A stretch of DNA of 29,770 nt, taken from positions 1 to 29,770 of the forward strand of contig CAJNOQ010001642.1 of assembly GCA_905250885.1 (NCBI GenBank). The letters are read 5' to 3'. The first letter of the stretch is position 1. Each line of letters starts with the position of its first letter. The stretch is from Didymodactylos carnosus. Lineage: Eukaryota; Rotifera; Eurotatoria; Philodinida; Philodinidae. Positions 18,658 to 27,664 of the stretch are shown here, one piece after another. Under the pieces are notes generated by a model. The model did no database searches and was not told where the DNA came from. It saw only the letters and a list, made by a program, of their open reading frames with translations. The position numbers were made by a program, and so were the translations under genes.

Positions 18658-18830
18658 CTACAACAAACGAATGACGCACTTGAATATATCATGCGCACCA
18701 TGAAATCGTAGTTTTCTGTCCAATCGCCATGAGCTGTGGCGGATCGATTAGCCGGTCATAACAAAGCCTCATTAGTAAGGTTGTACATGGGCATCATCTT
18801 CTTAATCACACCTCTAGAACAATCGGATAT

Positions 18831-19126
18831 TACCCAAGCGTCAAAAAATATCTAGCATCTCCCGATTTATCTACATTACTAGATTTTTACTCAATTCCAA
18901 CTATTAGGTAACGACAGTGGAAATCTAGTAATCGGGCGATTGCTAGATTTCTTCTAGCTCGATTGGTCACTCGATAATCGATCGATTTAACTATTGCTAG
19001 TTGCACATGCAGACACATCTAGTTAAAAGTCTCTTTTCCAACTATTAATCTAGATGGCAACTAATCGTGTATCGCCCGATTACAGATAAAATGTATCGGT
19101 TCCCATCGGTCATGTTTGCCTGGGTA
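18831..19126. mobile_element. TA-flanked element, CTAG/ATCGAT-rich (~296 bp)
   Basis: Left end TACCCAAGCGTCAAA and right end TTTGCCTGGGTA are short imperfect inverted repeats; a TA lies at both outer ends, compatible with a TA duplication. The interior is full of CTAG, ATCGAT and CGGGCGAT words that pair with each other (for example AATCTAGTAATCGGGCGATT near 18,922 and ATCGCCCGATTA near 19,072). The CCCAG-type ends recall the element at 16,118. No coding capacity. Confidence 0.5.
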
Positions 19127-19749
19127 GGAAACTATGGATCATATGAGAAAATTCCCTCGTTATTGGAAAAACTATTTTAGTTAAAACAGATATAGTGGCT
19201 GTATCATCTTCAAAATGATACGGTCCCACGCTCAAAAGGTTTCGATCAACAGATATTATACTTTCAGCTTTTTGACACTTGTTGAACAAGAAAAATTAAT
19301 TTTTTGCGAATCGTATATTTTTTGATTAAAACGTTGGAGAGCGTTCAAAGATAACAACTCATTTTGAGTTTATCTATTTATTCTGTCTATCCTGGCTAAG
19401 TAAACAATCTTTTCACTAAGCTAACAGATGATTTTTCCAAATGAATATTTCAAGAAACAATATTTGTTCAATATGAAAATATTAAAAATTATTTTTATGA
19501 TTTTATGTTGCATTTAATCGTATCATAGTTAAAATAAAGTGAAATTAACTAGGTGATAAAATATAGAATGTTCACGACTATGAACATTAGAGAGGAGTGA
19601 CATAGAAAATACTAATTTTTTAATTTTACATATTTTTTAGTTTCATGACCAACATTTATACAGGATCTTCTTTAAACAAGCATTACATCACGTTTTCACT
19701 GGCATAGCATTATATATATTAAAGATCATATAAGAAGTAAAAATTTAAA
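19127..19749. other. AT-rich stretch, nothing recognised
   Basis: No coding frame, RNA gene or defined repeat could be supported. Base composition is strongly AT. Confidence 0.45.
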
Positions 19750-20351
19750 AATAATTTCAGTTCCTTCAGTTTACGTTTTTGATTAAAAATCTATTAAAAT
19801 AAGAAAAATTAAAATTTTGAAATATCTATTTATACGGTCATTATCAAGCATTTATCTTGTACAGAATGTTATATACTGCAGTAAAAATCAAAATGAGTTA
19901 AATGTATACATATTCCTTTCTTCTTTTTCTTTTCTTGTACGGACAACAAAACTAAAATACCGAAACTTAATTTTTTACTTATTCCTTACATACCAAAAGC
20001 AAAGGTACGAGAAGAGAAAAAGAAATATTCTTATGTCGATTTTATTCTGCTGGCAACGTCGATTAGACGGTGTGTCACTGACTAAATATTTTCTCTTAGG
20101 TATATCTTGCTCATTTAGTTACTTTTGAAAAGATCAACTAGCAGAACACACACTAGAAAAGAAAGAAACAATATGTATATGTTTAACTCATTCTGTTTTT
20201 TACTGCAATATAACATTCTGTACAAGATAAATGTTTGACAATGATCGTATAAATAGATCGAAAAATTGTAAATTTTAAAATTTAAAATTTTCTAATTTTA
20301 ATAGACTTTTAACTACAAAAGTAAATAAGAGGAGCTGAAATTATTTTTAAG
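19750..20351. repeat. ~600-bp foldback with ~190-bp diverged arms
   Basis: The left arm (about 19,750-19,938) and right arm (about 20,158-20,351) are inverted repeats with clear divergence. Strongest shared blocks are ATTTATCTTGTACAGAATGT and its complement, the TCTATTTATACG block and ATAATTTCAG at the outer ends. The loop region (19,939-20,157) includes a plus-strand frame (103 codons from 19,817) that is mostly arm sequence and is not credible as a gene. A transcript would form a very long imperfect hairpin. Confidence 0.75.
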
Positions 20352-20567
20352 GAGGGTTTCCCTCTTGATTTTTTCCACCAATTTGTAGAACATAATCTGA
20401 AGTACACATTTAGCAAATTATTTGCGATTCCTGGACTTGTGATTTTTTGAGAAAACAAATTTTTGAAGTTTTTTTTAGATTTTTTACCTAAACTTTGAAT
20501 TTTAAATAAAATCTTTAAATTTTAAAATGAAGACTTGTTTGTTGCATCATCAGATGGAGGACATCAA

Positions 20568-21281
20568 CCCATGTAGCCATTTTTCAGTTAATTTCTGCGT
20601 TAAACATTAAAATAACGCAGAAAAGAGCGACTTGTATACAAAATTTTGCAAAAAGGTCAACTAACGCAGAATTTTGTCGATAATTTTTTTGTTACTTTTT
20701 GCAAAATTTTGTTTTTGCAAAAAATATGACAAATTTATTGCGAATTTTTGCAAGAAACCAAATTTTGCAAAATTATTCAACCAAATATTTACAAAATTTT
20801 TGCGTGGGTGAAATATGATAACTCATCGATGAGTCATCATTTAGTGTATAATTTGAAAAAGCGAAATTTGTGCAACCTTATATCTAGATCAATGGTCGCT
20901 TTTCCGCTGTGGAGTTACTTAGAAAATTTTTTCTAAGTTGCTCCTCGCAGCTTCGAAGGGAGTGGTGAGGGTGGGGTAGTCAGTGGGGGCAGGGCCGCGA
21001 GGGTTGCCTATAGGCGGGTTCGATGGACCTGCCCGTGATAATAGTTTCAGAATACACATCGACTGCAGTCTTACGTTGTAACGCAAACAATTTTTTTTGC
21101 TAAATACGGCAGAAAATTCTGCATGCGTTGTAACGCAAATCAATCGCTCCTGCAGAATTACGCAAAATTTTGTTTTCACAAAAAATTGTATTAATTTCGC
21201 TCGTGTAACCATATTTTACGTTACTTCACTTAGGGTTCTGCATGCGTTTTTGAAAAAAGTTTTTGGAAATTTCTACATGGG
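20568..21281. mobile_element. TTTTGCAAAA-rich element with CCCATGTAG ends, truncating a gene
   Basis: The left end CCCATGTAGCCATTTTTC and right end complement CCCATGTAGAAATTTCC are inverted repeats. The interior carries many TTTTGCAAAA, TAACGCAGAA and TTGTAACGCAAA words in both orientations. A sharply GC-richer core at 20,940-21,060 (GTGGTGAGGGTGGGG, GGCAGGGCCGCGAGGG) stands out from about 70% AT surroundings. The only matching flanking bases are AA. The right end cuts the MGCKNSK reading frame. Open frames inside (20,748-20,936 plus, 20,919-21,212 minus) have no motif. Confidence 0.65.
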
Positions 21282-21598
21282 AAGTTGTATAGAATCATTT
21301 TATCATTCTGTGCTGGTTGTTGTTGTCTGATCCATTGTTCGCATCTACTAATATTATTGATTGTTTTAATATAATTAATTGATTCTCTGAACTTTTCTTG
21401 TGTTTGCAACCTATCGTTAGGCGTATTGACATCTTTATCTAACCAAATCAAGGAAAATATTTCAAAACTTTTATTATCATCATCTTCAGTACTGATTATT
21501 GCTGATAAATTCGAAACACTAGTAGTTGAAGTCAGTGCTATGGTGCTCCTCTGAAATGTCTGGCTATCGTCAGATGTTTTTGAATTTTTACATCCCAT
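21282..21598 (-). pseudogene. MGCKNSK/IWLD-type protein, truncated by an insertion
   Basis: From ATG at 21,598 the frame starts MGCKNSK, a match to an N-myristoylation signal (Gly2) with an adjacent Cys3 that could be palmitoylated, so the product would be membrane-tethered. A Ser/Thr-rich linker follows, then FEIFSLIWLDKDVNTPNDRL, an R/Q-rich helix and NNISRCEQWIRQQQPAQNDK then MIL. From memory this matches the N-terminal module of a large rotifer family in which the next residues would be a VSG-containing strand, often followed by ADP-ribosyltransferase or TPR regions. Here the frame instead runs into the element at 20,568-21,281 and ends at 21,230 with unrelated residues. No downstream remnant was found beyond the element. 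Probably a broken gene, though a short product is possible. Confidence 0.55.
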
Positions 21599-22077
21599 AT
21601 GTTATGTAGAATTTGAAATAAATGAAATTAAAAGCTATGTAGTTTGTATTCAACCTATTATGTTTAAAATAGATGTGCCACTTCGCTTCTCTGTACCTTT
21701 TGGTCTTTAACAACAAATGTGAAATGAAAAAGATTTAGTCTCATCCTTTTTATTCCACATAATTTGTTGTCCAATAATATAAATATATGTGACTGATTGT
21801 ACGACGTAAAGCAAAATGTCATTGTGAATTGTGAAATAGTAAAAGAAGAGAGAAAAATCAATCAAGTGTATCAAATAAACACGACAGTCTCCACTAGTTT
21901 AACTAACTCGATAGATTAATAAGTTGCTAATTATACCCCGTGACACATTTTTATGTACCTTTTATGTCATAGGTAAATAGGTGAAAAAAAGCATTTTCTT
22001 TCGTCTTTTTATTTTCATACAGTTTCGAACAACGAAAAAAAGTATTTTTTTAAACAAAAAAAAATTGAAATTTGAGT
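21599..22077. other. 5' flank of the MGCKNSK gene
   Basis: AT-rich sequence that should contain the promoter of the minus-strand gene. No distinct TATA box could be fixed. A 65-codon minus frame at 21,664-21,861 lacks any motif. Confidence 0.35.
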
Positions 22078-22421
22078 AAAGGACGGGGAGATTATCGGAT
22101 GAAATCAGCTCATGTTTCATCGATTGATCAAAGGCTTGATGTGGAATGAAGAGGGAAATATTTCTAGGTACTTGCTAGATCCTAGAACCACTCTCAGAAA
22201 AACATTGGTCGATACGATCTACGAAGATCCCTAAATACGATCTATAATATAGATCAGATGCAGTAGAATCTTAATCAAATGTGATTCGACCAATGTTTTT
22301 GTGAGAGTGGTTCTAGGATCTAGCAAGTACCTAGAAATATTTCCCTCTTCATTCTACATCAAACCTTTGATCAATCGATGAAACATGGGTCGATTTCATC
22401 CGACAATCGCCCCCATCCTTT
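22078..22421. mobile_element. MITE with ~135-bp terminal inverted repeats (344 bp)
   Basis: The arms begin AAAGGAYGGGG and match over about 135 bp; shared blocks include CATGTTTCATCGATTGATCA, GAGGGAAATATTTCTAGGTA, CTTGCTAGATCCTAGAACCA and AACATTGGTCGA. A short, unpaired centre (about 22,214-22,285) includes GATCTATAATATAGATC, a small palindrome. The arms differ at only a few positions, so the element is fairly young or has been converted. No target duplication could be separated from the arm ends. No coding capacity. Confidence 0.85.
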
Positions 22422-23660
22422 GATTTCTTCGCTTTGGCACAGGAAACGAAACGGGGCTATTCGACTTTCTCTGTTCGGATGTAACAGAAGAATTACCTTG
22501 CTTTAAGATAAACCAAATTTAAAGTCATAATATGTGGTTTGGACCAAATCACTCAAATTTTCCTAAGTGCTTCAAAACTGTGGTTAGAGAATGATGATTT
22601 TGGGCAAAATCGCTAAGAGAAAAACAGTCCTCCTGCGACCGCTTGAGCCTATGAAGAGTCTAAAATATAGCCAGTTGATAGAGCTTTTCGAGAACTAGAA
22701 AATGATCGTTTTCTCTTTTTTCATATCGCAAAATATAAAGGACTGAAATTGAAAACCTGTTTTTTCGGTTTGAAAGTAATTGATATTGAAGCTTTCCCGT
22801 ATTTCCTCTATATTTTTTTATTCTTATAGTATATAAAGAACTGCTCAATGTGTTTTGTGTCGAGAATTGAGTAAGGTTTTTTTCAAACAAAAGATTGAGA
22901 CTTGATGATCAACCGCGATATTGAGAAAACACTAAATGGGAGGCGTATCTTTATTTTCTATATTTTTAAGTGTATAGCCAAAACCTAAGCAAATTGTCTG
23001 AAAGAAGTAAGCAAAATTTCCTAAAGGAAAAATATTGCTCGTGTTCTGAAAGAGGTCAACAAATGATTTTTTATTCTATCCATTGACAAAACTTTGAAAT
23101 AAATTGAGTTTTAAAGTTTTTAATTTTTAACAAATGCTTGAGGTAGAGGAATTGGAACAATTCGGCATGTGGTCAATCTTTTGAATAGCGAACCGTAGAA
23201 TTAGTGAATTTCAACGTGTTTTTGCGATAGAAGAGCATCAAGGTGTATGTATGTCGATGAACTCTACAACATATCCTAAAATGAGGAAGGGGGTAATTCC
23301 TGCCCCTTAAGTAAATACTTAGAATTAAATACGTACGTATATCAAGAAAATAATTTTCTGTGCTAATCAACAGTCTGGTTAGTTTGATAACATGAAAGAT
23401 AGTAGATATTACTGTTTTTATAAATATGGTTTTGAAGATTTGCGGTCGGTTGATTCAGCCCTGTTATCTACAATACTCCTTATCTAAGCATGTAAGGAAT
23501 ACGTTGGTACAAGTTTCGTTGTTGCTGGAGCAGATCATTGCAATGGCAATGTGAAATAAAATGCCAACCGAAGAAGAAAGTTTGTTCAAATGTTTAAACA
23601 TTTTTTTTCTTTTTCTTTTTCAAAAGTTAGCGTGTGACTAATTTTGAAAAAACAGATTAT
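22422..23660. other. Stretch without supported genes
   Basis: Several short open frames exist on the minus strand (about 22,660-22,890 and 23,173-23,370) but their composition and lack of motifs suggest chance. No RNA gene or well-defined repeat was seen. Confidence 0.4.
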
Positions 23661-23662
23661 AT

Positions 23663-23765
23663 GGTCATATATGTCATAGAAATAAATGAAATGTAGGAAT
23701 TTTATTTATTCCTAGGAATATTTTGAAGTCTCGTACATTCCATTTATTCATGTGACATATGTATA
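23663..23765. repeat. ~100-bp imperfect hairpin
   Basis: The arms (about 23,663-23,696 and 23,733-23,765) read ATATGTCATAGAAATAAATG and the near-complement CATTTATTCATGTGACATAT, with further pairing of AAATGTA and TACATT. This size and shape fits a tiny MITE or a stem-loop; there is no other evidence for an RNA gene. Confidence 0.55.
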
Positions 23766-24003
23766 TAATTCATCATTCGATTAGTAATGAACTTTTTTTA
23801 ATGTTGAGTTCTCCAAGCTATTCAGTAAAATGGACAGTTTAAATGTTCAAATTCACATAACAGGTAATCAAATGTTATAGTTTTTTGCGTAAAATAAATT
23901 ATTTTATATACTTGTAGCATAAGAAATCGACCATTGAACAAATAAACTTAATGAAAAACTTGATTCAGTCTGTAAGAGAATGTAGTTCAATGCAAAAACA
24001 ACT

Positions 24004-24009
24004 TTTATT
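24004..24009 (-). terminator. Poly(A) signal for the small secreted protein gene
   Basis: TTTATT on the plus strand is AATAAA on the minus strand, about 110 bp beyond the TAG stop of the gene. Position and sequence fit a cleavage/polyadenylation signal. Confidence 0.45.
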
Positions 24010-24030
24010 ATTTTCCACCTCGTTATTACA

Positions 24031-24056
24031 CAATACAATACAATACAATAGAATAG
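24031..24056. repeat. Pentanucleotide microsatellite (CAATA)n
   Basis: About four perfect ACAAT/CAATA units followed by a degenerate one, in the 3' untranslated region of the minus-strand small secreted protein gene. Confidence 0.8.
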
Positions 24057-24116
24057 ATAATAAACACATTAAATTCTTAGACAATCCATACCAACCGCTT
24101 TTAAAAACGTTCTAGC

Positions 24117-24371
24117 CTAATCAGCATCAGGACACGAACAATGGCAGTCAGGTTTAATAAGTGTAGCAGCCGTATTATAACCATATGATAACCAGCACTG
24201 GTTCTTACAGTGATCTAGACTCTTATATAATATCTCCGTACCTCTAGGTGGCTTCTTTATTTTAAAGCTCTTAAAATAAGCTGTACAATCACGATCATCA
24301 TCATCAACAGCCATTGATGTACACCATGTTATTAGAACCAACATAATAAGACATTTTAATAATATATGCAT
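24117..24371 (-). CDS. Small secreted cysteine-rich protein (84 aa)
   Basis: ATG to TAG, 84 codons, no intron. Residues 1-21 form a typical signal peptide (a Lys, then hydrophobic LIMLVLITW, small residues before an Ala-21 cleavage site). The mature part starts with an acidic run (VDDDDRDC) and has six cysteines at 29, 55, 59, 76, 78 and 80, giving spacing C-x25-C-x3-C-x16-C-x-C-x-C, enough for three disulfides. I do not recognise the family; the C-x3-C helix-like segment recalls PAN/WSC-type folds only vaguely. A TATATA stretch lies about 75 bp upstream on the minus strand and an AATAAA signal about 110 bp downstream, consistent with a compact expressed gene. No evidence speaks to function. 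Confidence 0.65.
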   Translation of the reverse strand: MHILLKCLIMLVLITWCTSMAVDDDDRDCTAYFKSFKIKKPPRGTEILYKSLDHCKNQCWLSYGYNTAATLIKPDCHCSCPDAD

Positions 24372-24442
24372 TATTTTCTAGAAATGACACAGAGTTCAGT
24401 GATACATTAAAGTGTTCTTATAATGCTAATATAATGGCTATG

Positions 24443-24454
24443 GGTATATATTTT
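24443..24454 (-). promoter_or_regulatory. Candidate TATA box of the small secreted protein gene
   Basis: An AATATATAC stretch on the minus strand lies roughly 75 bp upstream of the ATG at 24,371, leaving room for a short 5' leader. In DNA this AT-rich the match is weak evidence by itself. Confidence 0.3.
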
Positions 24455-24459
24455 TTGAC

Positions 24460-25016
24460 TAAAGTTGTTAAATTTTAGTCAGCTTTTTTTCTAGATTTAA
24501 AATTTTCTTTTCTCAAATATAAGCGTATCAGATCATGTAATTCAGATACAGTTTTTTCCGGATAACAACATATGTTGAGTTCAATATTAAAGGACAAGTA
24601 ATATTATTAAATTAAGAATGTCTATACCCTATACTAACAATCATACTTACCAGTTTTTGGTTGTCGTGTGGTAATAAGGTTTTAATCAAGTGAAAATAAG
24701 TATTTCTTTTACAATAAATGGATCTGAAAATGGAAAAATCTGTTACCGAAAAGAAACAAAGAATAAAAATTTTCGTCATGGATTCTTTGTCATAAACAGG
24801 CACATTAAAAAGTCTATTACACACATAAGTCATGATGTTATATATACATGAAAAGATTCTGTTACTTTCTATTATTTTCTACTAAACGCTATTAACTTGA
24901 CTATAATCACTCATACTGGAACAATGATTTGTAATTTTCTATATATTTTTAAGTGATTACACTATTTTATGTGAACAGAACCATATTTTCTCATGTTATT
25001 ACAACATAAAATGGTT
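24460..25016. other. AT-rich stretch, nothing recognised
   Basis: No gene is supported. A 73-codon minus frame at 24,612-24,833 has no motif. Confidence 0.4.
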
Positions 25017-25229
25017 TCACAAGAGAGTATTAAAGACTTTTCTTGCACCAGATCTTGATTTAGGATTCAACAAAAAATATCTACTCTTATTCACAAACAG
25101 TTTGGATTGATTTTCAACTGTTAAAAAGGTATATCGACCTGATGTTTTGTTCAGTTCATCAAGTGAAACACTTTTTCTCGAAAAGCCGAAACATATTTCT
25201 GTCTCCGACATTCCAAAAACGTGAAACAC
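25017..25229 (-). CDS. Hypothetical 70-codon ORF
   Basis: ATG-initiated frame with varied composition (SRKSVSLDELNKTSGRYTFL, SKLFVNKSRYFLLNPKSR) and a stop at its end. No signal peptide or known motif. The opposite strand also has an open stretch (KVYRPDVLFSSSSETLFLEK) that ends just before the MITE at 25,235, so strand assignment is unsure. It may be a relic exon belonging with the plus-strand coding-like piece at 25,367. Confidence 0.25.
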   Translation of the reverse strand: MFHVFGMSETEICFGFSRKSVSLDELNKTSGRYTFLTVENQSKLFVNKSRYFLLNPKSRSGARKVFNTLL

Positions 25230-25234
25230 TCGCC

Positions 25235-25344
25235 TACTCTCTAAAAATTATTCTTCCTTTAGAAAACGAAAAAAGGTGTTTTCATTTGTAACTAATAGAA
25301 ACCTTTTTTTCGTTTTCTAAAGTAAGAGTATTTTTTAGAGAGTA
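25235..25344. mobile_element. Hairpin MITE with TA ends (110 bp)
   Basis: Left arm TACTCTCTAAAAATTATTCT and onwards pairs with the right arm ending TTTTTTAGAGAGTA. The paired block TTTAGAAAACGAAAAAA is perfect on both sides. A TA at each outer end is consistent with a TA target duplication of the Tc1/mariner type, though TA may simply be part of the arms. Nearly the whole element is a single hairpin. Confidence 0.75.
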
Positions 25345-25366
25345 CGATGCAACAGTAATTGAACAA

Positions 25367-25525
25367 ATGTCGAGTATTGCTTCCATATGTCCTCGATGTG
25401 TTGAAAAGTTAATTATTTATCCATTGGAAAGACCAAAGTCTGAATCTTATAAACATAGAAAACAAAATTTGTTATGGTTGAACTGGAGTGAGAAAAGTAA
25501 AACTCTGTTAATACTTCTAGTCTAA
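25367..25525 (+). pseudogene. Coding-like fragment, weakly NAD-kinase-like N-terminal segment
   Basis: A 52-codon frame from ATG contains ICPRCVEKLIIYPLERPKSE and HRKQNLLWLNWSEKSKTLLI followed by a stop. The end of it recalls the segment just before the NAD kinase catalytic domain (a W-x(1-2)-SPK-S-VLVI-like strand), but the GGDGT motif and everything after are absent in the next 300 bases. The composition is protein-like. It is either the first exon of a gene whose remainder was lost or moved, or an unrelated small ORF. The assignment is weak. Confidence 0.25.
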
Positions 25526-25825
25526 ACAGTCTTTCGTTAGTCCTTAATTCAGCAGTTCTGTCTATGAAGTAGGTATTAGACCACTTTATATTTTGAAAAA
25601 GAGTAAAATTTTGTTAATTACAAATACATCCTCAATGGGAATTTGAGTACTTTTTCTCGAGAAGAGAGATGCATGACAACTCTACTAGCAACAGGACGGC
25701 ATCGCAATGACATTGCAGATCGGAAATAGGTATTAAATATGATAGTAATGTGGGGATTGCAGAGGTTTAGAATAAATCTACTTTAACAATAATAAACGGT
25801 ATCAGCATAAGTGATCACCGGGGAT
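25526..25825. other. Stretch without recognisable features
   Basis: No gene, RNA or repeat is supported between the coding-like fragment and the target duplication of the outer hAT-like element. Confidence 0.4.
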
Positions 25826-25994
25826 ATATGCAACAGAGGTGGGATCGGGTCGTGTTTTTTGGAAACTGAACCGAAAAAGTTTCAAACCAAACCGAACCGA
25901 ACCGGTCGAGTTTTCAAAACTTTTAAACCGAACCGAACCGAAAAATTTTTCGAATAATTTGATACATAGGCGGCGGACCCACTGAGGCTCGTGT

Positions 25995-26648
25995 CAGAGT
26001 TGTAACCGGTCTGAAAATACTAGACCGGTCCGGTCCGGTCAGTCACCAGCCGGTCTAAAAATATTTTCAGACCGGTAAAAATCGGCGAGTTCATCAAGTT
26101 TTTTCAAGTAATAACTTTGATATTAGGGACAAACTTTTGTTCTGAATACCTACAGATTTTTATGCCTGTCTTTTCTGTAATGCTTATACTGGAATTCTAA
26201 TACCAAAAAATCAACCAATATTTTCAAGATTGAGTTTCTTCTGCATGGGATAAGGTTCCTTCCCACAAAAGTCGGTATTTAATTTCCATTTCTTTTATTA
26301 TTCCGTTCAAATTTACGCGAGAAAATGTATGTATACAATGTATACATACATTTTCTCGTGCATACTTCTATGCATACTATACATAGAAGTAATAAAATCA
26401 AATGAATGGTAAGATCAAAAATGAATGGTAAAAAAAAGAAAACAAATTGAAAGAATAAAAAGAAAAAATTTACATTTCAAATAAAATTGTCACTCTCTCA
26501 TTCCTTTAAAAAAATTACTAAGCACCCATACATGGTATCTTTCTGATGAAAAATGAACGAATATGCACAACTTTGTGAAACCGGTAAAAACCGGCCGGTC
26601 CAATTCACTCAACCGATCCGGTACGGCACCGGACCGGTTACAACTCTG
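25995..26648. mobile_element. Inner hAT-like element, CCGG-rich, nested in the outer one
   Basis: Perfect 17-bp inverted ends CAGAGTTGTAACCGGTC and the complement at 26,632-26,648. The flanking octamers GCTCGTGT (25,987-25,994) and ACTCGTGT (26,649-26,656) agree at seven of eight positions, as expected for an ageing hAT target duplication. ACCGGT and CCGGTC repeats fill both subterminal zones. It contains a perfect 19-bp-arm hairpin at about 26,318-26,358. Same family as 6,374-6,772. No coding capacity. Confidence 0.9.
26318..26358. repeat. Perfect short hairpin within the inner hAT element
   Basis: Arms of 19 bp (CGAGAAAATGTATGTATAC and its complement) with a 3-nt loop, immediately followed by a second smaller dyad, ACTTCTATG...CATAGAAGT, at 26,364-26,390. 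Confidence 0.85.
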
Positions 26649-27297
26649 ACTCGTGTCTCACCTGATTTCCAGCAATTGAGGCTCCGTCTCACCTAATTTC
26701 GGACTTGACACATAGTTTTGAGCCTAGCTGAAAAAATTGATAATACTTGAAGGATGTAAAAACTTGAAAAATCCTTCAAGTTCAAAAAAACTTTTAATAT
26801 CCCGCCTCCAGATCGGTTTGAAGTCTTCAAGCAATTTTTTTCGAATTCAGCGTTAAAAACTGAATATAAGAATGGTGTGTGATCAATTTTGAAGTTAAAA
26901 GCCTCTCCAGCATGGGTGTTCCAAACCAGCCTTCTAAAGCGTTTTGAACTTGAAGGATTTTTCAAGTTTTTACATCCTTCAAGTATTTTCAATTTTTTGA
27001 CATAGAAAAAATTTTTGAAACATTTTTGAAATATATATTTCATTAATCAGCTCGATGAACTCTATCTAACGCTGTATAAAAAGTTGGAAAAAAAATGTGT
27101 ACTGCAAGTTTGCATTCCACGCACCGTATTCTGGGAGGGACAGAAGAAGAAACATAGTTTGAATACGACAGGGAAGGAATAGTATCGTTCATTGTCGCAA
27201 ACAAGTATGGATGGATAATGAAAGCGAGTAAGAAATTTCTCGAACCGAACCGAAAAGTTTCAAACCGAATCGATCCCACCTCTTATATGCAATGCGC

Positions 27298-27650
27298 ATG
27301 AAATAGAATGAGATGAGGGGTAAGGATGAATTGCCAAAAATGAGATCACATATTTATTTTATTTAAATCAGAACAGATAATGTTATTTGCAGCGAAAACG
27401 TCGTTACTGATATGATAAAGAGAAGTATCATCTGTGCATAATCGTATTTTTGACTGACTTTGTAGTGAAATGTCATCAATAAATACAATATATAGTAGAG
27501 GTCCTAGACGAACTCTCTCCAACCCCTGACGAACTCTTTAATGTTTAATCACCCTCTTATTGCATCCATGCTGGTGTGCAGCGGAACACTTATTATGTTG
27601 TTTGATCCAGTAAAGACGAGATCGAGTGCTCTTTTACTTTTATCATTATT
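27298..27650 (-). pseudogene. Dead LINE fragment (endonuclease end plus RT core)
   Basis: On the minus strand the first recognisable piece is KRALDLVFTGSNNIISVPLH, like the LDLVxT-N end of jockey-type endonucleases. Next come a stop and, after an internal loss of the RT fingers, RPLLYIVFIDDISLQSQSKI (motif B/C entry) and RLCTDDTSLYHISND, where the catalytic F/Y-ADD has become C-TDD, then ICSDLNKINM. The pieces are close together, so a large internal deletion separates endonuclease and RT. Stops and the missing fingers make it inactive. It differs from the LINE at 12.4 kb in sequence and strand. Confidence 0.65.
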
Positions 27651-27664
27651 GCGTGCTCTTGTTA

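Larger units (their letters stand above)
25834..27284. mobile_element. Outer hAT-like non-autonomous element with 8-bp target duplication
   Basis: Left end CAGAGGTGGGATCGGGTCG and right end CGATCCCACCTCTT are inverted repeats of hAT type, continued by AACCGAACCGAA-rich subterminal stretches on both sides. The 8-bp sequence ATATGCAA directly flanks it at 25,826-25,833 and 27,285-27,292, a perfect target duplication of the length hAT transposases produce. Without the inner insertion it is about 800 bp. Its right half holds an inverted pair around ACTTGAAGGATGTAAAAACT (26,747 and 26,950). Minus frames at 26,693-27,043 and 27,043-27,279 have no hAT transposase motifs, so it depends on a transposase from elsewhere. 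Confidence 0.9.

Noticed and set aside
20980-21045. tRNA or rRNA-derived gene in the GC-rich core
   Set aside because: A GGTTCGA word resembles a T-loop, but no D-arm, anticodon arm or acceptor stem can be formed around it.
26693-27279. Minus-strand ORFs of 116 and 78 codons as a hAT transposase
   Set aside because: No hAT transposase signatures (BED finger, catalytic acidic residues with context, dimerisation region) are visible; they lie in non-autonomous element sequence.
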